From Oscillospiraceae bacterium (GTDB lineage Bacteria > Bacillota > Clostridia > Oscillospirales > Acutalibacteraceae), in the NCBI GenBank assembly GCA_015066205.1, contig SVOV01000003.1, positions 1 through 64,000 of the forward strand: a DNA stretch of 64,000 bases. The letters are read 5' to 3'. The notes beneath the pieces were generated by a model. That model was given only the letters and a program-made list of their open reading frames with translations. It did not search any database and was not told where the DNA came from. Below are positions 18,337 to 27,215 of this stretch, one piece after another (positions within the stretch are counted from its first letter, which is position 1; each line of letters opens with the position of its first letter). Both the position numbers and the translations under genes were made by a program.

Positions 18337-19779
18337 TTATCTCTTTCTCTTCTTTTTCTTCTTCTCCGTTTTATTCTCATACACTTCGGCTTTGCTTTCT
18401 GCAGCATCGGGAAGCATTTCGGTCATTCCACCGTCTTCTTCCGCCTTTTCGTCCGAATCAAGCTTTTCAATATATTCATTCCCGCCGAAGGCCGAAGGAT
18501 CAAAAACAACTCCGAATTTCTTTGAGGGTGAGCTCTCCTTCTTTTCTGCAGGCTCTGTTGAAAAATCATCATAGGAATCAAATCCGTCATCCTCTTCCTC
18601 AACAGCCTCGCAAAGCTCGGGGCTCATCTGCTCCTTAAGGGCTCTTATTTCCTCAAGTCTTCTGCGTTCGCGAAGCTCTTCTCCGCGTCTTATTTCTTCA
18701 AGCCTTGAGAGCTCTTCAAGCTTTTTCTTTTCTTCTTCCTCGGTGCGCTTATTGTATTTATCTACAATTTCAGCAACGGTTGAACGAAGTCCTGCCGTTT
18801 CTTCACGGACAGCATCAAGCTGTTCGCCGTTTACGGCGGGAGCATATGTTTTTTCGGGCGCTTCTTCCTTTTCGGGAGCTTTTTCTTCAGAGAGCCCTTT
18901 TTCTATGGCATCGTCAACGGAGAAATATGACCTTTCGACATGCTCTTTCTTTTTCTTTTTGCCGAAAAGGCCCTTTTTCTTTTTTTCAGGCTTTTCTTCA
19001 ACCTGAAGCCAGCTTCTGTCTGAAGATACATAACCGTTGTCATAATAACGGCTGCCGCTTCCCGATCTTTCGGTTTTTCCGCTCGAAGAGGCATTATTTC
19101 TTTGAACTACGGAAAAACCCTCCGGAAAAAAAGGCTTTTTTGTACTGCTGAAAAATTCTGAATTCACATCAGGTCTTTCAAGATCCGAATCAACAGACAG
19201 CGGATCTATGTAAGGAGAAGCAGATGGCTGCTGAATATAGGGAGAAGGAGTATTTATATATGCTTCTCTTGTAACAAAGCCTCTCGCATAGGCACTGTCA
19301 CCGCGCAGCATTCTGTCCTGACGGACTCTTTCTCGCCTTGCAGCTTCTCTTTTTGCGCTCTCTTCCCAATCGGCATCATAAACTACACGCTGTTCCGATG
19401 CTCCCACACCTATCGTGGGATAACGGACATCGCCCGAAGCTGTAAATTCAGGGCGCTGAGCATTCTTTGCTGCCTCTGAAAACGCAGTTTTAATTGATTC
19501 GGGAAGCTTCTCCTCAATACGGTCATCCGCTGTTTTCTCCTGACGGACGGCAGCCTCCTCGGCCTCATATTCTATTTTTTCGCCTGTGCTTATTTCATCA
19601 AGGCGGTCGGAAATATCAACCTTGCCGACGGAATACGGCTCCTGCGAGGAACCTACATATTTTGCAAAAAGTCCGTTAAATTCTTCATTGAAGCTTCCGT
19701 CGGGATTAAGTATACCTGCAAGTATATCATCAACGCTTTCTTCTCCCGCAACGGAATTTTTCTTTTCTGTTTCTGACAT
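18337..19779 (-). CDS. Unknown, disordered/coiled-coil cytosolic protein between two sortases
   Basis: A 480-residue protein I do not recognise. It has no signal peptide or membrane helix. It is dominated by charged low-complexity sequence: an acidic N-terminus, Ser/Tyr/Pro-rich middle (SPYIQQPSASPYIDP), basic [13 protein letters not shown] near residue 270, a Glu/Arg/Lys coiled coil (about 330-390) and a C-terminal KKKKKRKR tag. This suggests a scaffold or membrane-surface binding role, but that is speculative. A GGAAGGAG site precedes ATG. It is flanked by class B sortase genes with gaps of 20-25 bases, so it is co-transcribed with them. Confidence 0.6.
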   Translation of the reverse strand: MSETEKKNSVAGEESVDDILAGILNPDGSFNEEFNGLFAKYVGSSQEPYSVGKVDISDRLDEISTGEKIEYEAEEAAVRQEKTADDRIEEKLPESIKTAFSEAAKNAQRPEFTASGDVRYPTIGVGASEQRVVYDADWEESAKREAARRERVRQDRMLRGDSAYARGFVTREAYINTPSPYIQQPSASPYIDPLSVDSDLERPDVNSEFFSSTKKPFFPEGFSVVQRNNASSSGKTERSGSGSRYYDNGYVSSDRSWLQVEEKPEKKKKGLFGKKKKKEHVERSYFSVDDAIEKGLSEEKAPEKEEAPEKTYAPAVNGEQLDAVREETAGLRSTVAEIVDKYNKRTEEEEKKKLEELSRLEEIRRGEELRERRRLEEIRALKEQMSPELCEAVEEEDDGFDSYDDFSTEPAEKKESSPSKKFGVVFDPSAFGGNEYIEKLDSDEKAEEDGGMTEMLPDAAESKAEVYENKTEKKKKKRKR

Positions 19780-19799
19780 AACCTAATCTCCTTCCTTTA

Positions 19800-20939
19800 T
19801 TATGCGAATGCATCCCAAATTGCATAGTGAGCATAGGGATTTACAAGTCCGTTTTTATCATACCAATACTGGGGCATGCGTCTTTCAGGATTCAGATAAG
19901 CGGCTGAAACATCAACCTCTTCACTCTCACCCTCTCTTACAAGCCTTGCAACAACAACAAATCTTGCATTTACCTTACCGTCAATATCCATAACATGGGA
20001 GCAGGTAGAAAGAGTAAGGAACTTATCCGTGGGCTTTACATCTACCGACGGGTTTATGACAAAGCTTCTGAAAGCCACCTCATTAGCAAAGCCGAGAGTA
20101 TTTTCATCAGTGAAATTATCATACCAGTAATAAAACAGCGAATTATCGAATTTTGCTTCTGCGGCAGCTATAAAGCCGCCGATTATCTTCCACTTGAAAT
20201 TACCGTATATGGTGCTCATTTCGATTACAGGGTGCTCTCTGTAATAATCTACACTTTCGTAGAGATTCAGGTCAGAAAACATACCTCTCTGATTCTGAAG
20301 ATAATGTCCGTAAAGAATTGTATTTTTTGAAAGACCGTCGGCACCGTTTTTTCCGAGCTTGTTACGGTAGTCCATATATATGCTTCCGCCCACATAATAA
20401 TCACCGTGAAAGGTGGTGCGGTCATAATCCGAATGGTTATCGGTCTGAAGAATTACATGATCGATATTTGTGCCTTCGATCCTTATCCATCCGACAGTAT
20501 CCTTATTTTCGGAATAAAGGGGCTTGAGACCGTTCAGTATTCCTTTGGGAAAATCCGTTTCCGAATAATTCGGTGCAAGCTCTTCCGAAAAAACGGAAGC
20601 CGCATCAAAAAATTCGGCAGGGCCTTCCTCGGTTTCATAGCGAGCCTCTTCCCTGATTGATGAATACTCATCGGCACCGCCGGAAAGATGGAGGAACACA
20701 CCGATAAAAACAACAACAGCCGCATTGAGAAGCCACAGAAGAGTAATAACCCTCTTATCGGCAGGAGTCATCACGCGCTTTTTTGCCTCTTCAATATCCG
20801 CCTTGTCCTGTTCTGTATTATATATTTTATCAAGATAGACATCCTTCGGGGAGGCTATGACCTCTTTCCCGTCAGACATGGATATTCCCTGCGGTATAAC
20901 ACCCTCGGCAGGAACACCCTTATTTTCCGTAATATCCAT
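19800..20939 (-). CDS. srtB: Class B sortase
   Basis: 379 residues: cytosolic N-terminus, transmembrane helix (about 63-85) and a sortase domain with His212 in ILYGHYLQ, Cys313 in LTLSTCSH and Arg332 in VVARLVR. It is related to the second sortase three kilobases away; both end in a block with VDVS followed by YP.AYYD- or MPQYWYD-like sequence. The longest frame adds 19 residues; the ATG starting MDITENK is preferred because AGGTG precedes it at a workable distance. First gene of the minus-strand envelope cluster. Confidence 0.88.
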   Translation of the reverse strand: MDITENKGVPAEGVIPQGISMSDGKEVIASPKDVYLDKIYNTEQDKADIEEAKKRVMTPADKRVITLLWLLNAAVVVFIGVFLHLSGGADEYSSIREEARYETEEGPAEFFDAASVFSEELAPNYSETDFPKGILNGLKPLYSENKDTVGWIRIEGTNIDHVILQTDNHSDYDRTTFHGDYYVGGSIYMDYRNKLGKNGADGLSKNTILYGHYLQNQRGMFSDLNLYESVDYYREHPVIEMSTIYGNFKWKIIGGFIAAAEAKFDNSLFYYWYDNFTDENTLGFANEVAFRSFVINPSVDVKPTDKFLTLSTCSHVMDIDGKVNARFVVVARLVREGESEEVDVSAAYLNPERRMPQYWYDKNGLVNPYAHYAIWDAFA

Positions 20940-21039
20940 AGTCATCACCTGCACAAAAAATTGTTGTACGGAATTATAATAACACAAAAAACCCAATAAT
21001 ACAAGTATTATTATAAATTAATAAAAATAAAATTAATAC

Positions 21040-21068
21040 TTTACTATTTTAGTATAAACTGTTATAAT
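21040..21068 (+). promoter_or_regulatory. Promoter of the apbE-rnf operon
   Basis: TTTACT, a 17-base spacer and a consensus TATAAT, about 38 bases before the apbE start. The -35 box is only a partial match. It is divergent from the sortase cluster. Confidence 0.55.
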
Positions 21069-21105
21069 GTTAAATTGAAGAAATAACGAAAGGTCGGACC
21101 AAAGA

Positions 21106-22170
21106 ATGCATTTCCCCCGCAATTTCACAAAAATAACAGCACTCTTTCTCGTTCTTGTTACGGCAGTATTATGCCTTTCGGGGTGCTCCGATAAATATAC
21201 GGTAAATACCTCCTTTGCTATGGGTAGCGTTCTCACGGCAAAAATTTTTACCGACGAAGAAGAAAAATCCGCTGAGCTTTTCACAAGACTCAACAGTGCC
21301 GTTCAGCTTGCGGAAAATGCTCTTTCGAATACAAAGGAAGATGCCGAAATCTATAATCTCAACAAGGATAAATATATTTACGGCTCGGATTATCTCCGAA
21401 ATGTTCTTATGGACACGGTAATGCTTTGTAATATCCTCAACAGAAAGGTTGATATCACAATAGGCAAGGTCACCTCTCTTTGGGGCTTCAATACGGAAAC
21501 ACCCTCTCTTCCGTCGGAAGAAGAGATTGAAAAACACATAAAAAATGTCAGCGTTGAAAAAATTCTTATCGGCACAGAAAATGCAAAGGTCACAATAGAG
21601 GACGATGTCGAGCTTGATATGGGAGCCGTCGGAAAGGGTGCGGCCTGCGATGCGGTCTATGATGAACTCGCTTATTCCTATACTCCTTATATAATCACTC
21701 TCGGCGGAACCGTTGCCGCATATATGGAGGGCCCCGACAAGGGCAGATGGACAGTAGGTATAAGAGATCCCTTCGGAACCGAGAATGACCTTTTCGGCAC
21801 CCTGAGTCTCTCCCCGCTTACACCTAAAAATGCAGTTTTTGTTTCCACCTCGGGAAGCTATGAAAAATCCTTTACCGAAGACGGAAAAACATACCACCAT
21901 ATACTTGACACAAAAACAGGCTATCCCGTCGAATCCGAGCTTGTAAGCGTTACTGTTGTTGCCCATTCGGGACTTAATGCGGACGCTCTTTCAACAGCCT
22001 GCTTCGCCGAGGGGCTGAATGAAAATTCCCTCACATGGCTTTCAAGCTTTTTCGCAGAGGCGGTATTCATTTTCTCTGATAAAACTTATTATGCCACAGA
22101 CGGCTTAAAGGATTCTTTGAAAATCACAGCCGACGGCTTTACTCTTAACGCATATACAAATGAGAATTAA
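21106..22170 (+). CDS. apbE: FAD:protein FMN transferase, lipoprotein
   Basis: Attaches FMN covalently to Thr residues of partner proteins, here very probably RnfG and RnfD encoded downstream. 354 residues with a lipoprotein signal peptide ending LSGC (Cys27), the start SFAMGSVLTAK, the ApbE motif LDMGAVGKGAACD, GGTVAAY, and the metal/FAD region HHILDTKTGYP followed by NADALSTACF. The protein is exported and anchored, as expected for modification of extracytoplasmic flavin sites. It overlaps the next gene by 11 bases. Confidence 0.93.
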   Translation: MHFPRNFTKITALFLVLVTAVLCLSGCSDKYTVNTSFAMGSVLTAKIFTDEEEKSAELFTRLNSAVQLAENALSNTKEDAEIYNLNKDKYIYGSDYLRNVLMDTVMLCNILNRKVDITIGKVTSLWGFNTETPSLPSEEEIEKHIKNVSVEKILIGTENAKVTIEDDVELDMGAVGKGAACDAVYDELAYSYTPYIITLGGTVAAYMEGPDKGRWTVGIRDPFGTENDLFGTLSLSPLTPKNAVFVSTSGSYEKSFTEDGKTYHHILDTKTGYPVESELVSVTVVAHSGLNADALSTACFAEGLNENSLTWLSSFFAEAVFIFSDKTYYATDGLKDSLKITADGFTLNAYTNEN

Positions 22171-22534
22171 ACAGCTTATAAAAAAGGCCGATATTATCAT
22201 TGTTGCCGTGATCCTTCTTATAGCGGTGATATTTATTATTCCAGTTAATAATACGGGGAATATCACGGCAGAGATAACCGTTGACGGCATCCCCGTTCAA
22301 AGCATCAAGCTAAATGAGATAAAAGAGGCATATACGCTTGACCTCGGCAACGGAATGATGATCTCTGCAGAAAAAAACGGTATATCCGTCATCTCCTCCG
22401 ACTGCTACGGAAAAAACTGTATAAGCTGCGGAAGACTTTCCGAGGCAGGAGATACGGCGGTATGCATACCCAATAAAACTGTTATAAGGCTTACGGGAGA
22501 AAAAAAGAATGCTCCCGATGCCGTAACCTACTGA
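22160..22534 (+). CDS. NusG domain II-containing membrane-anchored protein
   Basis: 124 residues: one N-terminal transmembrane helix (about 11-30) followed by an extracytoplasmic NusG-II-like beta domain. It carries the typical Cys-containing block SSDCYGKNCISCGRL and the end CIPNKTVIRLTG. This small family occurs beside apbE, Gx-transporter and Rnf genes in clostridia, but no biochemical role is established; the cysteines suggest metal or redox binding. It starts inside apbE and is followed by the Gx gene after one base. Confidence 0.82.
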   Translation: MRIKQLIKKADIIIVAVILLIAVIFIIPVNNTGNITAEITVDGIPVQSIKLNEIKEAYTLDLGNGMMISAEKNGISVISSDCYGKNCISCGRLSEAGDTAVCIPNKTVIRLTGEKKNAPDAVTY

Positions 22535-22535
22535 T

Positions 22536-23060
22536 ATGAAAAACAAAAAGATATTCAGAATCGCAATAACGGGAATTCTTGCCGCTCTTGCACTGGCTTT
22601 TTCCTTTTTTGAAAAACTGCTTCTTTCCGCCGTACCTCTTCCTATGGGCATAAAGCCGGGACTGTCAAACATAATAGTTATGTTCACCTGCTCCTCTCTG
22701 GGACTTATTCCTGCCCTCGGAATAGCCGCGGTAAAAGCCGTTTTCAGCGCTCTTATCTCGGGCGGTGCATCGGGATTTATCTCCCTTGCGGGCGGAATAA
22801 TCAGCGTTTTCACAATGTATCTTCTCGGGAAGCTGCCGAAAGAAAAGCTTTCTTATACGGGAATATCGGTCCTCAGTGCCGTAAGCCATAATATCGGACA
22901 GACTCTTGCGGCATCTCTTATTGCGGGAAGCGGTCTGTTTTTAAGCTATCTCCCTGTGCTTCTCATTTCGGGAGCCGTTTTCGGACTTATAACGGGAACA
23001 GTTCTTAATATTGTTTTCCCGTATCTTACAAGGCTCAATATTTTTGACCACAAGAAATAA
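22536..23060 (+). CDS. Gx transporter family protein (Hpre_diP_synt_I type)
   Basis: 174 residues, about five membrane helices. It resembles the family once called heptaprenyl diphosphate synthase component I and now grouped with ECF-transporter S-component-like Gx proteins: ALALAFSFFEKLL, PLPMGIKPGLSNIIVMF and a Gly-rich ISGGASGFISLAGG. Its ATG lies one base after the preceding stop. The link to Rnf in many clostridia is positional only; a role in supply of a flavin or quinone-like cofactor would be a guess. Confidence 0.82.
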   Translation: MKNKKIFRIAITGILAALALAFSFFEKLLLSAVPLPMGIKPGLSNIIVMFTCSSLGLIPALGIAAVKAVFSALISGGASGFISLAGGIISVFTMYLLGKLPKEKLSYTGISVLSAVSHNIGQTLAASLIAGSGLFLSYLPVLLISGAVFGLITGTVLNIVFPYLTRLNIFDHKK

Positions 23061-23089
23061 CATATAAAAATTTTACGGAGGTTTTATTT

Positions 23090-24439
23090 ATGGCTAATTT
23101 ACGCCCCGATGCCATTCTCAAGGCTATCGGAAAGGGAAAAGGCGGCGTAAGCGTCGCTCACAACAAAATTACGGCTGAAAAAGAAACCGTAAGAATGCCT
23201 GTCCCCGAAATTGTAACTCTGCCTATGCTTCAGCATATCGGAGCTCCCTGTACGCCCACGGTAAAAAAGGGCGACAAGGTCTGTGTCGGACAGATCATAG
23301 GTGACAGCGACAAATATGTCAGTGCTCCTATTCACGCATCAGTTTCGGGTAAAGTCACAGCCGTTCAGGATGTAAAGCTTGCAAACGGAAAAATGGCTCC
23401 TGCCGTTACTATAGAATCAGACGGAGAAATGACGCTTTTTGAAGGTCTCGAGCCTCCGAAGGTTACAAACAAAAGCGAGCTCGTTGCCGCAGTAAGAGCA
23501 TCGGGGCTTGTAGGTCTCGGCGGTGCGGGCTTCCCTACCCATGTAAAGCTCAATACTCCCGAGGATAAGAATATTGATACTCTTATTATCAATGCCGCGG
23601 AATGTGAGCCTTACATTACGGTTGACTACCGTGAATGTCTTGAAAATTCATGGAACATTATGAACGGCGTTTATCTTCTTCAGGAGCTCCTCGGCTTCGA
23701 AAAGGTCATCATTGCTGTTGAGGATAATAAGCCCGAGGCTATAAAAATCCTTAAAAATATTGCAGACAGCGACCTTGACCACGGAAATAAAGTCCGTCTT
23801 ATGACCCTCAAATCCCGTTATCCGCAGGGAGCAGAAAAAATGATGGTGCTTTCCGCAACAGGCAGAAAAGTACCCGCAGGCGGGCTTCCCTCGGATGTGG
23901 GCTGTGTTGTTATGAATGTTGCAAGTACTGCATTTATTTCGAGATATGTAAGAACAGGTAAGCCTCTTACAAGCCGCTCCGTTACAGTCAGCGGTAACTG
24001 CATAAAGAATCCCATGAATGTCAGAGTTCCCGTCGGAACAGAGCTTCAGAAAATAATAGATTTCTGCGGCGGCTTTGTAAGCGAGCCTTATAAGATCCTC
24101 TCGGGCGGTCCTATGATGGGTACTGCGGTTACGGGCACGGATGTGCCTCTCCTCAAGAGTAATAACGCCATACTTGCTTTCTCAAAGGATGAAGCAAGAG
24201 TAAAGCCCGAAAGGGACTGCATACGCTGCGGCAGATGCCACAACGCCTGTCCTATGAGCCTTATTCCCACCCAGATAGAAAAATATGCCGCTCTCGGCGA
24301 TGCCGAAATGCTCAAAAAGCTGGGAACATCAGTTTGTATGGAATGCGGCTCCTGTGCATATTCCTGTCCTGCGGGCAAGCCCCTTGTTCAGCATATGCGC
24401 CTTGCAAAAGATGTTATGAGAAAGGCAGGTATAAAATAA
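23090..24439 (+). CDS. rnfC: Electron transport complex subunit RnfC
   Basis: Peripheral subunit of the ion-translocating ferredoxin:NAD+ oxidoreductase; it holds the NADH/FMN site and two 4Fe-4S clusters. 449 residues with GLVGLGGAGFPTHVKL, INAAECEPYITVDYR and two clusters in CIRCGRCHNACPMSL and CMECGSCAYSCPAGK near the C-terminus. GGAGG precedes ATG. It opens the rnfCDGEAB run, and its stop overlaps the rnfD start by one base. Confidence 0.96.
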   Translation: MANLRPDAILKAIGKGKGGVSVAHNKITAEKETVRMPVPEIVTLPMLQHIGAPCTPTVKKGDKVCVGQIIGDSDKYVSAPIHASVSGKVTAVQDVKLANGKMAPAVTIESDGEMTLFEGLEPPKVTNKSELVAAVRASGLVGLGGAGFPTHVKLNTPEDKNIDTLIINAAECEPYITVDYRECLENSWNIMNGVYLLQELLGFEKVIIAVEDNKPEAIKILKNIADSDLDHGNKVRLMTLKSRYPQGAEKMMVLSATGRKVPAGGLPSDVGCVVMNVASTAFISRYVRTGKPLTSRSVTVSGNCIKNPMNVRVPVGTELQKIIDFCGGFVSEPYKILSGGPMMGTAVTGTDVPLLKSNNAILAFSKDEARVKPERDCIRCGRCHNACPMSLIPTQIEKYAALGDAEMLKKLGTSVCMECGSCAYSCPAGKPLVQHMRLAKDVMRKAGIK

Positions 24440-25464
24440 TGAGTGACAAAAGAATTCTCACCGTCAGTGCATCTCCCCACACAAAGAGCTCATCTACCGT
24501 AACGGGAATCATGCTTGATGTTATAATCGCTCTTGTCCCTGCTGCATTTGCAGGCATTGCAGTTTTCGGCTTCCGTGCCGCTCTCGTTATGGCAGTATGT
24601 GTAGTAAGCTGTGTGGCTTTTGAATATGCTTCAAGAACACTTCTGCACCGCTCCAATACAATAGGTGACCTCAGTGCTGTGGTAACAGGACTTCTCCTCG
24701 CCTTTAACCTTCCCGTAAATATTCCGATATGGATGTGCATTATCGGTTCTCTTGTAGCAATAGTTGTAGTAAAGCAGATGTTCGGCGGAATCGGACATAA
24801 CTTTGCAAACCCTGCAATTACCGCAAGAATCGTTCTTCTTGTTTCCTTTGCCTCCGCTATGACCGGCTTTACCGCACCCGGAAGAGCCTCTGTCGATGCG
24901 GTAACTACAGCTACTCCCCTTTCCTACCTCTCCTCTGTTGATCTGTCGGGAGATATCACCGCTCAGCTGGAAGCATTTATTTCAGACGGTGATCTTCCGG
25001 GAGTATTCAATATGTGCTTCGGTGTAAGAGCGGGCTGTATAGGTGAAGTCTGCTCCGTGGCTCTTATTCTCGGTGCCGTATATCTTATGTTAAGAGGCGT
25101 TATCAGCTTCCATATTCCCGTGGCATACATACTCACAACCGCTGTATTTATGCTTATCGTTTCCGATTTCAATATTCTTTTCACGGTATATGAAATACTC
25201 GGCGGCGGACTTCTTCTCGGTGCCTTCTTTATGGCAACAGACTATTCCACAAGTCCCATAAATAAAGCGGGAAAGATCGTTTTCGGTATCGGCTGCGGAA
25301 TTCTTACTGCAGTTATCCGTCTTTACGGCTCGCTTCCCGAGGGTGTTTCGTATTCAATACTTCTTATGAATATTGCAACTCCTCTAATTGAAAAAGCAAC
25401 TGCTCCGAAATATTTCGGCTTTATAAAACCTAAAAAAGAAAAGAAAGAGGAGGGTGCTGCATAA
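24439..25464 (+). CDS. rnfD: Electron transport complex subunit RnfD
   Basis: Integral membrane subunit (about ten helices, 341 residues) that carries covalent FMN. The flavin-attachment Thr is Thr159 in DAVTTATPLSY, a variant of the S/TGAT motif. ASPHTKSSST near the N-terminus and GHNFANPAI are also family blocks. The longest frame begins at 24235 inside rnfC; the ATG overlapping the rnfC stop (TAATG) is the real start. It overlaps rnfG in the same way. Confidence 0.95.
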   Translation: MSDKRILTVSASPHTKSSSTVTGIMLDVIIALVPAAFAGIAVFGFRAALVMAVCVVSCVAFEYASRTLLHRSNTIGDLSAVVTGLLLAFNLPVNIPIWMCIIGSLVAIVVVKQMFGGIGHNFANPAITARIVLLVSFASAMTGFTAPGRASVDAVTTATPLSYLSSVDLSGDITAQLEAFISDGDLPGVFNMCFGVRAGCIGEVCSVALILGAVYLMLRGVISFHIPVAYILTTAVFMLIVSDFNILFTVYEILGGGLLLGAFFMATDYSTSPINKAGKIVFGIGCGILTAVIRLYGSLPEGVSYSILLMNIATPLIEKATAPKYFGFIKPKKEKKEEGAA

Positions 25465-26018
25465 TGGAAAAGAAGGATATAAAGGTCATTGCAAGAACCG
25501 CCCTTTCTCTGTTTCTCATCTGCGCTGTTGCTACAGGCATTCTCGCATTTGTAAATTCAGTAACAGACCCCATAATCACGGCAAATAACGAAAAAGCCGC
25601 TGATGAAGCAAGACTTCAGGTGCTCCCGGGAGCCGATTCCTTTGAAGAAAAAGAAAAAGACGGCACCGTTTATTTCATCGGCTCGGACGAAAACGGAACC
25701 GTCGGCTATGTTTTCACCACAAGTGCCTCCGGCTACGGCGGAAATATTGAAGTTATGACAGGTATCGGCAAGGACGGAACAGTTACCGGTATCAGTATTC
25801 TCACGATCAATGAAACTCCCGGTCTTGGTATGAATGCAAAGAAAAACAGCTTTCTTTCACAGTTTATCGGAGATACAGGAAGCTTCTCCGTTATTAAGAA
25901 TTCCGAGCCCGGAGAAAATGAAATTCTCGCAATAACAAGCGCAACGATCACAACAAAAGCGGTTACAAATGCCGTGAACAGCGCTCTTGAGATTTATAAA
26001 ACTGTAAAGGAGGGGTAA
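25464..26018 (+). CDS. rnfG: Electron transport complex subunit RnfG
   Basis: 184 residues: one N-terminal membrane helix and an extracytoplasmic FMN-binding domain. ApbE should modify Thr161 in ITSATITT, the S/TGAT-type motif; INETPGLGMNA is the conserved loop before it. It passes electrons between the membrane FMN/Fe-S sites. The ATG overlaps the rnfD stop by one base, and rnfE follows after three bases. Confidence 0.95.
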   Translation: MEKKDIKVIARTALSLFLICAVATGILAFVNSVTDPIITANNEKAADEARLQVLPGADSFEEKEKDGTVYFIGSDENGTVGYVFTTSASGYGGNIEVMTGIGKDGTVTGISILTINETPGLGMNAKKNSFLSQFIGDTGSFSVIKNSEPGENEILAITSATITTKAVTNAVNSALEIYKTVKEG

Positions 26019-26021
26019 GAG

Positions 26022-27215
26022 ATGGCTGAAAAACAGAAAAAAAGTTATGTAAAAGAGCTTACCAAGGGCTTTCTTAAAGAAAATCCCGTTTTAAGGCTCG
26101 TTCTCGGTACCTGTCCCACTCTTGCAACCTCAACCTCTGTTGTAAACGGTATCGGTATGGGTATTGCCGCAACAATAGTTCTTATTTGTTCAAATGTGGC
26201 AATTTCCGCACTGAGAAAGGTTATCCCCGAAAAAGCGAGAATTCCCGCTTATATCGTTATAATCGCATCCTTTGTTACCATGGTTCAGATGTTAGTCAAG
26301 GCATTTGTTCCCGCTCTGGATGCTTCTCTCGGTGTTTTCCTGCCTCTTATAGTTGTTAACTGCATCATCCTCGGCAGAGCTGAGGCATATGCAAGCAAGA
26401 ATCCCGTTCTCCTCTCTGCTATCGACGGCCTCGGAATGGGCATCGGCTTTACAGCCGCTCTCTTCGTAATGGGTACTGTAAGAGAGATCATCGGCGGCGG
26501 TACATTCCTTACCGGAATTGATACTATGCTCGGCGCATATATTGATTTAGGCACCTTCACAGGCTTTGATTTCACGGAAGAGCTTGCAGAGATCGGTCTT
26601 GCTCCCATGACTCTCTTCATCCTACCTGCAGGCGGCTTCTTTGTCTTCGGAATGCTTATGGCTCTTGCCAATAAGCTTGCCGAAAGAAAGGGACTTAAGA
26701 GTGCAACTCTCAACGGCTGCAGCGGCTGTCCTCACGCTTCATTCTGCAAGCAGTTTTCCGAAAACGGCGAATGCAGCTCTAAGGAAGCTGAAGCGGAAAT
26801 AAAAAAGGAAGAAAAAACCGAAGAAGGATCCGAAGGAAAGCCCGCAGAAAAGACTGAAGAAAAGACTGAAGTAAAAACTGAGGTCAAGGCTGAAGAAAAA
26901 ACCGAAACAAAACCTGAAGAAAAGCCTGAAGAAAAAACCGAAGAAAAGGCTGAAGAAAAAGCTGAAGAAAAAGCTGAAGAAAAGGCTGAAGAAAAGGTTG
27001 AAGAAAAGGTTGAAGAAAAAGCTGAAATTACAGCTGAAGCTCCCGCAAAAGCTCCTGCCGTAAATAATCAGCCGCAGAATTCAAGAAAGAAAAACAGAAA
27101 GAAAAAGAAAAAGACGGCACCTCAGCCCGATTTCAGTCCTTTGCCTGAGGTTATCCCCGAGTTTATAAAAAAGGATATAGAAAAGAAAAAGGAACAGGAG
27201 GGAAATGAAGAATGA
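26022..27215 (+). CDS. rnfE: Electron transport complex subunit RnfE with Cys motif and long Lys/Glu repeat tail
   Basis: Residues 1-225 form the six-helix membrane domain with Cys31 (GTCPTLATS) and Cys113 (VVNCIILGR), the positions used with RnfA for the intramembrane Fe-S centre. A four-Cys segment follows (Cys233, 236, 242, 251; C-x2-C-x5-C-x8-C), then about 145 residues rich in EEKAEEK-type repeats and a basic KKNRKKKKK patch. The whole protein is 397 residues, against about 200-250 for usual RnfE. The tail is cytosolic by topology inference. It ends overlapping rnfA by four bases (ATGA). Confidence 0.93.
   Translation: MAEKQKKSYVKELTKGFLKENPVLRLVLGTCPTLATSTSVVNGIGMGIAATIVLICSNVAISALRKVIPEKARIPAYIVIIASFVTMVQMLVKAFVPALDASLGVFLPLIVVNCIILGRAEAYASKNPVLLSAIDGLGMGIGFTAALFVMGTVREIIGGGTFLTGIDTMLGAYIDLGTFTGFDFTEELAEIGLAPMTLFILPAGGFFVFGMLMALANKLAERKGLKSATLNGCSGCPHASFCKQFSENGECSSKEAEAEIKKEEKTEEGSEGKPAEKTEEKTEVKTEVKAEEKTETKPEEKPEEKTEEKAEEKAEEKAEEKAEEKVEEKVEEKAEITAEAPAKAPAVNNQPQNSRKKNRKKKKKTAPQPDFSPLPEVIPEFIKKDIEKKKEQEGNEE
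26860..27029 (+). repeat. Coding tandem repeat in rnfE tail
   Basis: Imperfect 12-base units of the type GCTGAAGAAAAA/G encode repeated (A/T/V/P)EEK. The near-identical central copies (about 26945-27020) suggest recent slippage; outer copies have diverged. The frame is kept because units are multiples of three. Confidence 0.8.

Noticed and set aside
21169..21966. 265-codon minus-strand frame opposite apbE
   Set aside because: It is antisense to a gene with clear domain motifs and has no ribosome site. Similar long antisense frames at 10120-10449, 27365-27625, 30105-30383 and 31083-31475 were rejected for the same reason.
24235..24438. N-terminal extension of RnfD overlapping RnfC
   Set aside because: The 68 residues mirror the RnfC cluster region in another frame; the TAATG coupling gives a normal RnfD start.
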